Shown here piece after piece: positions 56,987 through 64,000 of a stretch of 64,000 bases of DNA. The stretch is from UBA1724 sp963621575 (GTDB taxonomy: Bacteria; Verrucomicrobiota; Lentisphaeria; Oligosphaerales; Oligosphaeraceae), in assembly GCA_963621575.1 (NCBI GenBank), contig CAVFEH010000002.1:62001-126000 (forward strand), written 5' to 3'. Both the position numbers and the translations under genes were made by a program. The notes beneath the pieces were generated by a model, which searched no databases, was not told the DNA's origin, and was given only the letters and a program-made list of their open reading frames with translations. Within the stretch, counting starts at the first letter, position 1, and every line of letters begins with the position of its first letter.

Positions 56987-59935
56987 ATGCAGAATTCTCC
57001 CGACTCCCAGGCAACCAACGCCCCCTCCCACGCCGATCGCCAGGGACTCTCCCCAGAGCAGGTCCTGGAAAGCCGCCGTCTCCACGGAGAAAACCTCCTT
57101 ACGCCGCCAAAGCGGGAGGCCTGGTGGAAGCAGTTGTTGAAAAAATTCCGGGATCCCATCATCCGCATCCTCATGGTGGCGGCGCTGCTGGCGTGCCTGA
57201 CGGGGCAGGCGGTGGAGGCCATCGGCATCCTTGTGGCGATTATCCTGGCCACGGTGCTGGGCTTCCTGAACGAGATGCAGGCGGAGAAGGAATTCGATGT
57301 CCTGAACCAGGTCAACGAAGATACGCCGGTGAAAGTGATCCGCCAAGGGGGCATGCGGGAGATTCCGCGGCGCGAGGTCGTTGTGGGCGACCTGGTGCTT
57401 CTGGACCAGGGAGAGGAAATTCCCGCCGACCTGGAGTTCCTGGAGGCCACGGAGCTGTTGCTGGACCAGAGCCGCCTCACCGGCGAATCGGTGCCCGTGG
57501 AGAAGTGCACCCGTGCCGAGGCCCAGAGTGCAAAGAAGGGCGAGGAGACCTATCCCGCCTGGCAGGGCCTGAAGGGCACCCCCGTGGTCCAGGGGCACGG
57601 TCTCGGCGTGGTGACCGCCGTGGGCGCGCAAACGGAGCTCGGCCGGACCGCGCTGGCGGCCGCCGAGATCTCGGGGGAGCAGACGCCGCTGATGAAACAG
57701 CTCTCCCGGCTCGCCGAGCAGATCGGCGCGGTAGGCATGGCCATCTCCGGCCTGGTCTTCCTGGTTTTGTTGATCCACGCCGCAGTTGTCGGGAATATCA
57801 CGCAGAGTGTGCAACAGTGGATCGCCACCGTGGTGATCCTGGTGGCGGGCGTGGTCGCGCTGACGCCGGTGTGGTTCCCCAGCCTGCTGGCGGCCTTCGA
57901 GATGTTCCACCATCCCATCAAGCCCCCGCGCTGGCTCTCCTCCAAGAGCCACACTTCCTGGATGGCGCCCCTGGGCGCCGCCCTGGCGGTGCTGGCTGTG
58001 GGGCTGGGCGCGTTGATCCTGACCGGCGCACTGCCCGCCTCCCCCGCGCAGTGGCTCTCCCACTCCGCCATCAGCCACCTGGTCTCCTTCTTCATGGTCA
58101 CCGTGGCCCTCATCGTCATGGCCATGCCCGAGGGACTCCCCATGAGCGTCACGCTGGCCCTGGCGTATTCCATGCGGAAAATGATCGCCACCAACAACCT
58201 GGTGCGGCGCATGCACGCCTGCGAGACCATCGGGGCGGCCACCGTCATCTGCACCGACAAGACCGGAACGCTCACCCAGAACCAGATGCGCGTGCAGCAC
58301 TTCGCCTTCCCCGAATCCAAGACAGGGCTTCTCCAGCTGGCCATCGCCGCAAACTCCACCGCGGAACTCTCCACGCCCGAGGACGCCGCGCCCGGCGCCG
58401 ACCCAATCCCCCTGGGCAATCCCACCGAAGGCGCACTGCTGCTCTGGCTCCACCAGAAGGGCGTGGACTACCAGGCCCTGCGCAAGCGATTCCGTCATGG
58501 CGCCGGCGACCAGTGGTCCTTCACCACCGAACGAAAGTTCATGGCAACCCGGGGATTCCACGACTCCCTGGGAGACACTCCCTGGCTCTTCCTCAAGGGC
58601 GCCCCGGAAATCCTCCTGAAACGTTGCGACCGCCGCATGACAGACTGCGGGGACGCCCCCCTTTCCGAGGCTGAAAAGGAGTCCCTCCTCCAGGAAATCC
58701 GCCAGTGGCAGCTCCGTGGCATGCGGATTTTGGGCTTCGCCGGGCGCCCCGGCCCCGACATGGGCTGCCCTGACGAGAACGCCGTGGCGCAGGGCCTCGC
58801 ATGGATGGGCTTCGCCGCCATTGCCGACCCCGTCCGTCCGGAAGTCCCCCACGCGCTTTCCCAATGCCGCAAGGCGGGCATCCGGGTGAAGATGGTCACC
58901 GGCGACAGTCCGGAGACCGCCCGTGAGATCGGCCGCCAAAGCCATCTATGGAGCGAGGCAGAGGAGAAGGATGGCTTGCTGCTGACAGGGCCCGAATTCC
59001 AGGCGCTCTCCGATGACGAAGCCCGGAAGGCCTCCGCCAGCCTGCGCATCATGGCGCGGGCGCGTCCCAATGACAAATTGCGGCTGGTGCAATGCCTTCG
59101 TGAGCAGAACGAGGTCGTGGCGGTCACGGGTGACGGCACCAACGACGCGCCGGCATTGAACAAGGCCGACGTGGGCATCGCCATGGGCAAGGCGGGCACG
59201 TCCGTGGCCAAGGAGGCCGCCGACATCATCCTGCTGGACGACTCCTTCCCCAGCATCGTCCAGGCAGTCCTCTGGGGGCGTTCCCTCTACCAGAACCTCC
59301 AGAAATTCCTGATTTTCCAGCTCACGGTGAATTTTGTGGCGCTTTCCATCGCCATCCTGGGGCCCCTCCTGGACCTGGAGATGCCCCTGACCGTCATCCA
59401 GGTGCTCTGGATCAACCTGATCATGGACACCTTCGCCGCCATCGCACTGGCCACCGACCCACCCGACCCCGCCGTGCTGGAGGCGCCCCCCAGAGTCCCT
59501 GGCTCCTTCATCCTCACATCCGCCATGTGCAAGCAGATCCTCCTCACCGGACTGCCCTGCCTGCTGGTGCTCCTGGGATTCCTCTTCTACATGCAGACCC
59601 ACGGATTGGAGATCCACGACGAGTGGTCCGAGACCCCGCACGCCACGCAGCTCATGCTGACGCGGTTCTTCTGCCTCTTCGTCTTCCTCCAATTCTGGAA
59701 CCTCTTCCGCGCAAAATGCTGGGGAAGCAAGGATTCCCTCTTCCTCCACGCAACGAACAACACCGCCTTCCTCTACATTGCCGCCCTCATACTCTTGGGG
59801 CAGGTCGCCATCGTCACCTTCGGCGGACAAATCTTCCGGACCGTCCCCCTGCCCCCACAAGAATGGATCCTCCTGCTGGCCGCAACCTCGCTCATCCTGC
59901 TGCCGGATGCATTCCGGAGGCCCAGGAAACAGTAA
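56987..59935 (+). CDS. P-type calcium-transporting ATPase (P2 type)
   Basis: The 982-residue protein has cation-ATPase N-terminal residues (QGLSPEQVLESRRLHGENLL), the actuator motif LTGESVPV and the phosphorylation site ICTDKTGTLTQNQ with Asp424. It has the nucleotide-binding KGAPEILL and the hinge TGDGTNDAPALNKADVGIAMG. The membrane part includes VTVALIVMAMPEGLPMSVTLAL, the PEGLP of Ca2+ pumps, and the IQVLWINLIMDTFAAIALATDPP segment. Total helices are near ten. It resembles plasma-membrane and bacterial Ca2+ pumps rather than K+ or heavy-metal pumps. The leader is pyrimidine-rich, with TATAAT 41 bases before the ATG. Confidence 0.95.
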   Translation: MQNSPDSQATNAPSHADRQGLSPEQVLESRRLHGENLLTPPKREAWWKQLLKKFRDPIIRILMVAALLACLTGQAVEAIGILVAIILATVLGFLNEMQAEKEFDVLNQVNEDTPVKVIRQGGMREIPRREVVVGDLVLLDQGEEIPADLEFLEATELLLDQSRLTGESVPVEKCTRAEAQSAKKGEETYPAWQGLKGTPVVQGHGLGVVTAVGAQTELGRTALAAAEISGEQTPLMKQLSRLAEQIGAVGMAISGLVFLVLLIHAAVVGNITQSVQQWIATVVILVAGVVALTPVWFPSLLAAFEMFHHPIKPPRWLSSKSHTSWMAPLGAALAVLAVGLGALILTGALPASPAQWLSHSAISHLVSFFMVTVALIVMAMPEGLPMSVTLALAYSMRKMIATNNLVRRMHACETIGAATVICTDKTGTLTQNQMRVQHFAFPESKTGLLQLAIAANSTAELSTPEDAAPGADPIPLGNPTEGALLLWLHQKGVDYQALRKRFRHGAGDQWSFTTERKFMATRGFHDSLGDTPWLFLKGAPEILLKRCDRRMTDCGDAPLSEAEKESLLQEIRQWQLRGMRILGFAGRPGPDMGCPDENAVAQGLAWMGFAAIADPVRPEVPHALSQCRKAGIRVKMVTGDSPETAREIGRQSHLWSEAEEKDGLLLTGPEFQALSDDEARKASASLRIMARARPNDKLRLVQCLREQNEVVAVTGDGTNDAPALNKADVGIAMGKAGTSVAKEAADIILLDDSFPSIVQAVLWGRSLYQNLQKFLIFQLTVNFVALSIAILGPLLDLEMPLTVIQVLWINLIMDTFAAIALATDPPDPAVLEAPPRVPGSFILTSAMCKQILLTGLPCLLVLLGFLFYMQTHGLEIHDEWSETPHATQLMLTRFFCLFVFLQFWNLFRAKCWGSKDSLFLHATNNTAFLYIAALILLGQVAIVTFGGQIFRTVPLPPQEWILLLAATSLILLPDAFRRPRKQ

Positions 59936-60100
59936 CGGAGGACGGCTCCCCCGGCAATGGGCATGGCTCTCCATAGAGCACTCTGCAACCCCAGCCAGCA
60001 ACAACCAAAGTATGGAGGGCGCCGCCCAAACGCCCCTGCGGAAATCCTTCCGCCTGCGGCGGCGCCTTCCCGGCGACCTCCTTCCTGCCTTTTCCAACTT

Positions 60101-60688
60101 ATGAACACATCCCCCTGTCCTGTTGAACGCCGCCGCGTGCTGGTTTATCTGGGTGCCACCATGCCCCAAAACATCCTCTATGTGCAGGCGGTGCAACAGT
60201 TGGGGGAGGAGATTGCGCGCAGGGATCTGGATCTTGTCTTCGGAGGCTCCCGGGAGGGGACCATGACGGTGTTGTGCGACGCCGTGCTGCAGAATGGCGG
60301 CCGTGCAATCGGGGTCTTCCCCAAGACCCTCCCCCCGAATTTCCTCTACGGGGGGCTCACCGAAACCCACATCACCCCCGATATCCTGGAGCGGAAACGG
60401 AAAATGCTGGAGCTGGCCGATGTGGTGATCGCCATGCCCGGAAGCTTTGGCACCTGGGACGAGCTCTTCGACGCGCTGGAACAGGAGAAGGTGGAGGTGC
60501 TCCACGGACGCCCCCCGAAGCCCATTGGCATCCTGAACCTCCTGGGATACTATGACGGTGTGCTCCAATTGCTGGATCGCTCCATCCTGGACGGATACAC
60601 CACCAAGGAATACCGCTCCCTACTCACGGTCGCCGACACTGTTCCCGAGCTCTTGGATGCCTGCCTGGCAAACCAGGCGGACAAGTAA
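60101..60688 (+). CDS. LOG-family nucleoside monophosphate phosphoribohydrolase
   Basis: The 195-residue protein has the Lonely-Guy fold: VLVYLGATMPQN, LVFGGSREGTM, then the catalytic/phosphate-binding MPGSFGTWDELFDALE in place of the usual PGGxGTxxE, and IGILNLLGYYDG. The PGG to PGS change is mild. LOG enzymes cleave AMP or adenylated precursors to release adenine or cytokinin-like bases. In bacteria they are often annotated as TIGR00730 proteins of unknown physiological role. A longer in-frame version upstream from 59957 has no family support and is left out. The leader is pyrimidine-rich. Confidence 0.9.
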   Translation: MNTSPCPVERRRVLVYLGATMPQNILYVQAVQQLGEEIARRDLDLVFGGSREGTMTVLCDAVLQNGGRAIGVFPKTLPPNFLYGGLTETHITPDILERKRKMLELADVVIAMPGSFGTWDELFDALEQEKVEVLHGRPPKPIGILNLLGYYDGVLQLLDRSILDGYTTKEYRSLLTVADTVPELLDACLANQADK

Positions 60689-60809
60689 CAGGGGCTACGG
60701 GCGGTTTTGCAGAGTCGGCGGGGGAAAAGCGCTGCAGCCACCATTCCACCCGCCTCCGGCGAAACGCCCCGGCGAAGCCAAACGCAACGCGACGAAGCAG
60801 GGCCGTCTG

Positions 60810-62252
60810 CTAAGCGGCAAGGGAATCCGCGTCCTGGCCGTCAGCTTTGGGGAGTTTATGGAGAACCCACGCGGCGCATCCCCAGGTGAGGCCGCCGCCG
60901 ACAAGATCGGCGACCAGCCGGGCGTAGAAGACTCCCTGCCGCCAATGGAGGTATCCCGCCAAGAGGGAAAGCGGGATCAGAAGCAAGAGGAGTCGCACCG
61001 CCTTGAGGATGGCGTCGCGCTTGGGGTGCCCGGTGCCGGTGAGGGCGAATCCGGCGTATCGCGTGAGCTCCAGCAGTCCAAATCCCCAGGGGATGATATG
61101 CATGTATTCCACCACGATGGCCTGGACATCGGCCTCGGGAGTGAAGAGCGCGGCCACGTATGGGATGACGAAGACCAGGAGGACGGCGGCGGCCAGGAGG
61201 ACGGAAAACGCGAAGAGAGAGGCGAACCGGAAGGCGTAGCGGACGCGGCCATAGAGCTTTGCGCCATAGTTCTGGGCGATAATGGACATCAGGGGGATTC
61301 CGAAGGCCATGGGGATGACAAAGACCACGGATTCCAGCCGGGAGGCAGTGGCGGTGGCGGCCACCATCACATTCCCAAAGCTGGCAGTGACCCGGGTGGT
61401 GATGGCGTTGGTCACGGGGACCAGCAGCATGCCCAGGATGGAGGGAATCGCGTATCCTGCCAGTCGTCCCCAGCTCCGCAGGAGAGTACGCGGGGGAATG
61501 GGCCGGAAGGAGAGGAGTCTCAGGTGCCTCAGGAGTGCCAGTAGCAGGAATGCGGAGACCGCCTGGGAAAGGACGGTCGCCAGGGCGGCGCCACGGATGC
61601 CCATGGCGGGCAGGAAGGCCAGGCAATGCGCCAGTCCCTCCAGGGGGGCGCCCAGGAGCACAGGCAGTCCCTCCGCAAAGCGCGCAACGCCCTCGCCGCC
61701 AAAGATGAAGATGGGGTCCAGCACGACATTGATCACCAGCCCCAGAATAGTCATGAGGGAGGAGACCACAGGTTTTCCTGCCGCGATGAGCAGGTGGTTC
61801 CCGGGCATGGCGATGGCGGCGGTGACACAGCCCAGGAACCAGATGGTCATGTATCCCTCCAGCTGCCGGAGGGTCTCCCCCTGGGCGCCAAGCGCGGCAT
61901 AGAGAGGGGGCGCAAAGAGGAGTCCAACTGCGGTCACCACCACCGCGATGAGCGCGACAAGGAGCATTCCGCTGGAGACCGTGAGGCGCGCCTCCTCCTC
62001 TTTCCGGGCGCCCAAGGCCTGGGCCATCAGCGCCATGCACCCGCCGCCAAAGCCGCCGAAGAGGCATCCGGCCAGCATGATAATGGGGAAAGTAAAACCC
62101 ATGGCCGCCAGGGGCTCGCTGCCTCCCAGCTGTCCCACGAAATAGGTGTCGGCGATGTTGTAGCCGGACATGGACAGTGTGCTGGCCAGCATGGCGCCGG
62201 CGGTCTTCAGCATCATGGCGGGAATGCTCCCGCGGGTGTATTGCGCTTCCAT
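60810..62252 (-). CDS. MATE-family multidrug/metabolite exporter
   Basis: The 480-residue protein shows two bundles of six hydrophobic helices. The first half contains SMSGYNIADTYFVGQLGGSEPLAAMGF, the MATE N-lobe signature, and GGGCMALMAQALGAR. The second half repeats the theme with NAITTRVTASFGNVMVAATATASR and MSIIAQNYGAKLYGR. It should pump drugs or metabolites out against Na+ or H+. Its substrate is unknown. The gene starts 380 bases before fur on the opposite strand; the two are divergent. It ends 121 bases from the LOG gene, convergent. Confidence 0.93.
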   Translation of the reverse strand: MEAQYTRGSIPAMMLKTAGAMLASTLSMSGYNIADTYFVGQLGGSEPLAAMGFTFPIIMLAGCLFGGFGGGCMALMAQALGARKEEEARLTVSSGMLLVALIAVVVTAVGLLFAPPLYAALGAQGETLRQLEGYMTIWFLGCVTAAIAMPGNHLLIAAGKPVVSSLMTILGLVINVVLDPIFIFGGEGVARFAEGLPVLLGAPLEGLAHCLAFLPAMGIRGAALATVLSQAVSAFLLLALLRHLRLLSFRPIPPRTLLRSWGRLAGYAIPSILGMLLVPVTNAITTRVTASFGNVMVAATATASRLESVVFVIPMAFGIPLMSIIAQNYGAKLYGRVRYAFRFASLFAFSVLLAAAVLLVFVIPYVAALFTPEADVQAIVVEYMHIIPWGFGLLELTRYAGFALTGTGHPKRDAILKAVRLLLLLIPLSLLAGYLHWRQGVFYARLVADLVGGGLTWGCAAWVLHKLPKADGQDADSLAA

Positions 62253-62631
62253 GAAGGGGCCTTCGTAAATCGGTGGACCGGTCCCGCGCGCCTCTCCCCC
62301 AAAGAAAGGTGCGCCGACAGCCGGCAGTGCGTCGCTCGGACAGATGCAGAAACGGTTTTTCGGACCGTTTTATTGTCCTTCTGTTCACAGAAAACGGAGT
62401 CTACGCGGACATCCTTCCCAATATACCCGGAGGCGCGTCCCCCGGACATCCATTGCCTGGTGGGAAAACGATTGGTTTCCAACGGTGGAATGCCACCGTG
62501 GGGCGGGGCTTTCTTGAAGGATTCCTTTTTTAAGGGAGACGCGGTATATTAAGACGGTTTTCCCGCCGATCCACATACGCTATTCTGGCCGCGACCCCGA
62601 CAGGGAGCTCCGGTGTTTTCCGGAGGCCGTG
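62253..62631. other. Divergent intergenic region between the MATE and Fur-family genes
   Basis: No ORF is supported here. Two features stand out: a 7-bp hairpin ACGGTGG/CCACCGT (62482-62488 and 62493-62499, loop AATG), and a TATATT box (62545-62550) with no well-spaced -35 (TTGAAG is 25 bases upstream). Control elements for both divergent genes must lie here, so it may include a Fur-type operator, but I do not recognise one. Confidence 0.5.
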
Positions 62632-63123
62632 ATGTGCGAAGGCGTGGCGACAGATATGAGGATTGACGACTTCATGCACCACACCACCAAGAACGAGGCG
62701 GAATTTCGCGAACTATGCATGGCCCACGGCTGCAAGTGCACCCGTCAGCGCCGGGCGGTCTACCAGTTTCTAAAAGGAAACGAGACCCATCCCTCCGTGA
62801 ACCAGGTGTGGGATGCCGTCCGGAAGAAGATCCCCACAATCACCCGCGAAAGCGTCTTCCGCATCCTCTCCGAATTCGTGGAGTTCGGAATCGCCGCCCG
62901 CATGGACAAAGTCTTCAATGCCCGCTTTGACAGCAATGCCGCCGACCACGGACACGCCATCTGCATCCACTGCGGGAAAATCCTGGACATCCCCCTGCCA
63001 ACCCTCCCCACCCCCGGACAAATCCCCGGTTTTGCACAGCTCCACACGGAATACCGCCTCTGGGGTGTCTGCCAAGAATGCGCCCGGCGCCAAGAGCAAG
63101 AAGAAACTCCCCCCGAGGCATAG
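62632..63123 (+). CDS. Fur/Zur/PerR-family metal-responsive regulator
   Basis: The 163-residue protein has the Fur winged helix (CKCTRQRRAVYQFLKGNETHPSVNQVWDAVRKKIPTITRESVFRIL), with the KGNETHPS segment before the recognition helix. The second half has DHGHAICIHCGKILDI and CQECARR, two CxxC pairs that form the structural zinc site. The DxGHAIC motif matches the regulatory metal-site region. GGAGG lies seven bases before ATG 62632; a GTG one codon upstream is not needed. Whether it senses iron, zinc or peroxide cannot be told from the sequence. It is divergent from the MATE gene. Confidence 0.9.
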   Translation: MCEGVATDMRIDDFMHHTTKNEAEFRELCMAHGCKCTRQRRAVYQFLKGNETHPSVNQVWDAVRKKIPTITRESVFRILSEFVEFGIAARMDKVFNARFDSNAADHGHAICIHCGKILDIPLPTLPTPGQIPGFAQLHTEYRLWGVCQECARRQEQEETPPEA

Positions 63124-63246
63124 GCGCAGCCTCCTGCCGACTCCGGATTGCGCAAATGAACATGCGAAATGTTCATGCAAGCGGCTCGGCGGGAAAACCG
63201 GACGGCAAGTATCATGTCCCCCCTTTGACAGGGGGCATTACAGCAG

Positions 63247-64000
63247 TTATTTCATGATTTGCAATTGGACAGGCTTGTAGATGCCGCCCGCATACGCCCT
63301 GTCCAGCACCCGGACGGTGATCTGGTTGATTTCGCCCCAGTGTATCAAGTCCGTTACATCCAGCGAAAATGGGATGTCCCAGCCGATGCTGCCGATGTCA
63401 CGGACGCCCACGTATTCACCGTTGAGCCATACCCACGCGCTTTCGTCCACGCCATCGAAGTGCAATTCGGCCGCATTGAAGTCTGCGGGCATTTCGGGGG
63501 CCTGGAAGCTCTTTCGGTACCAGGCGATGCCGTCATGCTGGACGCCGCATTCCTCCCAGGTCTTGCCGATTGGGAGACGCTGCCAGCCGCTGTCATCGTA
63601 ATCTTTTTCGTAGCACTTTTCCATGAGATGCAAATTGCCCTGGTCATCCTTTGCAAATGCCCAGTCCTCCAAAGGAAGGGGATATTCGGCGACAAGCATG
63701 GCTTCGTGATCCCACTCGGGACGGTCCTTCAAAAGAGGAACATTCCTGTGGAAGTTCCAAGACGCATTGGCTATCAGATTGATGATCTGCTGGTTCTTTT
63801 CATTTTTGAGCATGTCGTCGGCCAGCTTCACCCGTGCATCGGAGAGCGGTTTCTCAGAGAAAAGAATGGTTGTCGCAACATATCGCAGAGATTCGTCCTC
63901 GGAATGCAGAACCTCGCCCAGAAGCGCTTCGTCTATGTTCTTCTCCGGGGACTTCCATAGCGCCAGCAACGCGTTCATGCGTATCTGCGGTTCCGCCTCC
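63247..64000 (-). CDS. C-terminal part of a large protein: HEAT-like helices plus GH2-type sugar-binding domain
   Basis: The gene runs off the right edge, so the N-terminus is missing; an ATG at 63978 is internal. Visible are helical repeats (RMNALLALWKSPEKNIDEALLGEVLHSEDESLRYVATTIL) that look like HEAT units. A jelly-roll similar to the glycosyl hydrolase family 2 N-terminal domain follows, with YDDSGWQRLPIGKTWEE, AWYRKSFQAPE, ELHFDGVDESAWVWLNGEYVG and FSLDVTDLIHWGEINQITVRV. The last strands end the protein. This pattern occurs in secreted hydrolases and sulfatase-like proteins; the catalytic part lies outside the window. No terminator with a T-tract is seen, only a CCCCCT/AGGGGG hairpin near 63214-63232. 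Confidence 0.7.
   Translation of the reverse strand, partial: EAEPQIRMNALLALWKSPEKNIDEALLGEVLHSEDESLRYVATTILFSEKPLSDARVKLADDMLKNEKNQQIINLIANASWNFHRNVPLLKDRPEWDHEAMLVAEYPLPLEDWAFAKDDQGNLHLMEKCYEKDYDDSGWQRLPIGKTWEECGVQHDGIAWYRKSFQAPEMPADFNAAELHFDGVDESAWVWLNGEYVGVRDIGSIGWDIPFSLDVTDLIHWGEINQITVRVLDRAYAGGIYKPVQLQIMK

Noticed and set aside
56939..58945. Antisense frame of 668 codons over the P-type ATPase
   Set aside because: The ATPase motifs (TGES, DKTGT, GDGTNDAP) prove the plus frame. The antisense product is low-complexity His/Gly-rich.
63205..63240. Hairpin after the partial gene at the right edge as a terminator
   Set aside because: The CCCCCT/AGGGGG stem is real, but no T-tract follows on either strand, so it was not listed as a terminator.

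Overview
The window is a high-GC stretch of a Gram-negative bacterial chromosome. Two membranes are indicated by a FadL-type outer-membrane porin, several lipoproteins with lipoboxes, a type II secretion/type IV pilus inner-membrane protein and a WaaP-like kinase. Three traits suggest a member of the PVC superphylum (Lentisphaerota, Kiritimatiellota or a relative): large multi-domain secreted proteins, an ECF sigma / zinc anti-sigma / Ser-Thr kinase cluster, and mixed Shine-Dalgarno use. No marker gene fixes the taxonomy, so this is inference. I see no insertion sequence, prophage, CRISPR array or rRNA.

Region by region. 1-2.5 kb: a lexA operon on the minus strand running into an unknown membrane protein, a small unknown protein and the start of a GspF/PilC gene, with a promoter and candidate LexA operator at 2435-2484. 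2.6 kb: tRNA-Asn with its own promoter and terminator. 2.9-9.1 kb: a minus-strand run (HEAT protein, parvulin-like lipoprotein, rsmE, PHP phosphoesterase, GHL10-like secreted hydrolase). 9.3-12.7 kb: a secreted protein with clear promoter and terminator, a nitroreductase, ssb, and a small exported coiled-coil protein. 13-16.4 kb: an SSS symporter, a GNAT acetyltransferase and tRNA-Thr.

16.4-26.3 kb is the most unusual block. Four collinear genes encode exported or membrane proteins: a chitobiase-C-like repeat protein, a 1679-residue protein with three thioredoxin-like domains (two nearly identical at DNA level), a DUF1573 lipoprotein, and a DsbD/CcdA-like membrane protein with two thioredoxin-like domains. 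Together they look like a dedicated extracytoplasmic thiol-redox pathway. It is followed by leuACDB, preceded by what appears to be a leucine leader peptide and attenuator.

31.4-39.1 kb is a minus-strand housekeeping run: mutarotase, dedA-rmuC, folP, a divergent cdaA with cdaR, and miaA. 39.3-45 kb holds a WaaP-like kinase and two adjacent secreted proteins (one a large lipase-like hydrolase) that share a C-terminal EF-hand-like module. 45-52 kb holds a metallophosphoesterase, queF, an MFS-like transporter, fadL and a fused MurU-AmgK cell-wall recycling enzyme. 52-56.7 kb holds the kinase/anti-sigma/sigma cluster, a Gly-Pro repeat protein and two envelope proteins. 57-64 kb holds a Ca2+-type P-ATPase, a LOG-family hydrolase, a MATE exporter, a Fur-family regulator and the 3' part of a HEAT plus GH2-like sugar-binding protein.

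Translation starts fall into two groups. Some have strong Shine-Dalgarno sequences; many others, often inside gene clusters, are preceded only by G-poor pyrimidine tracts.
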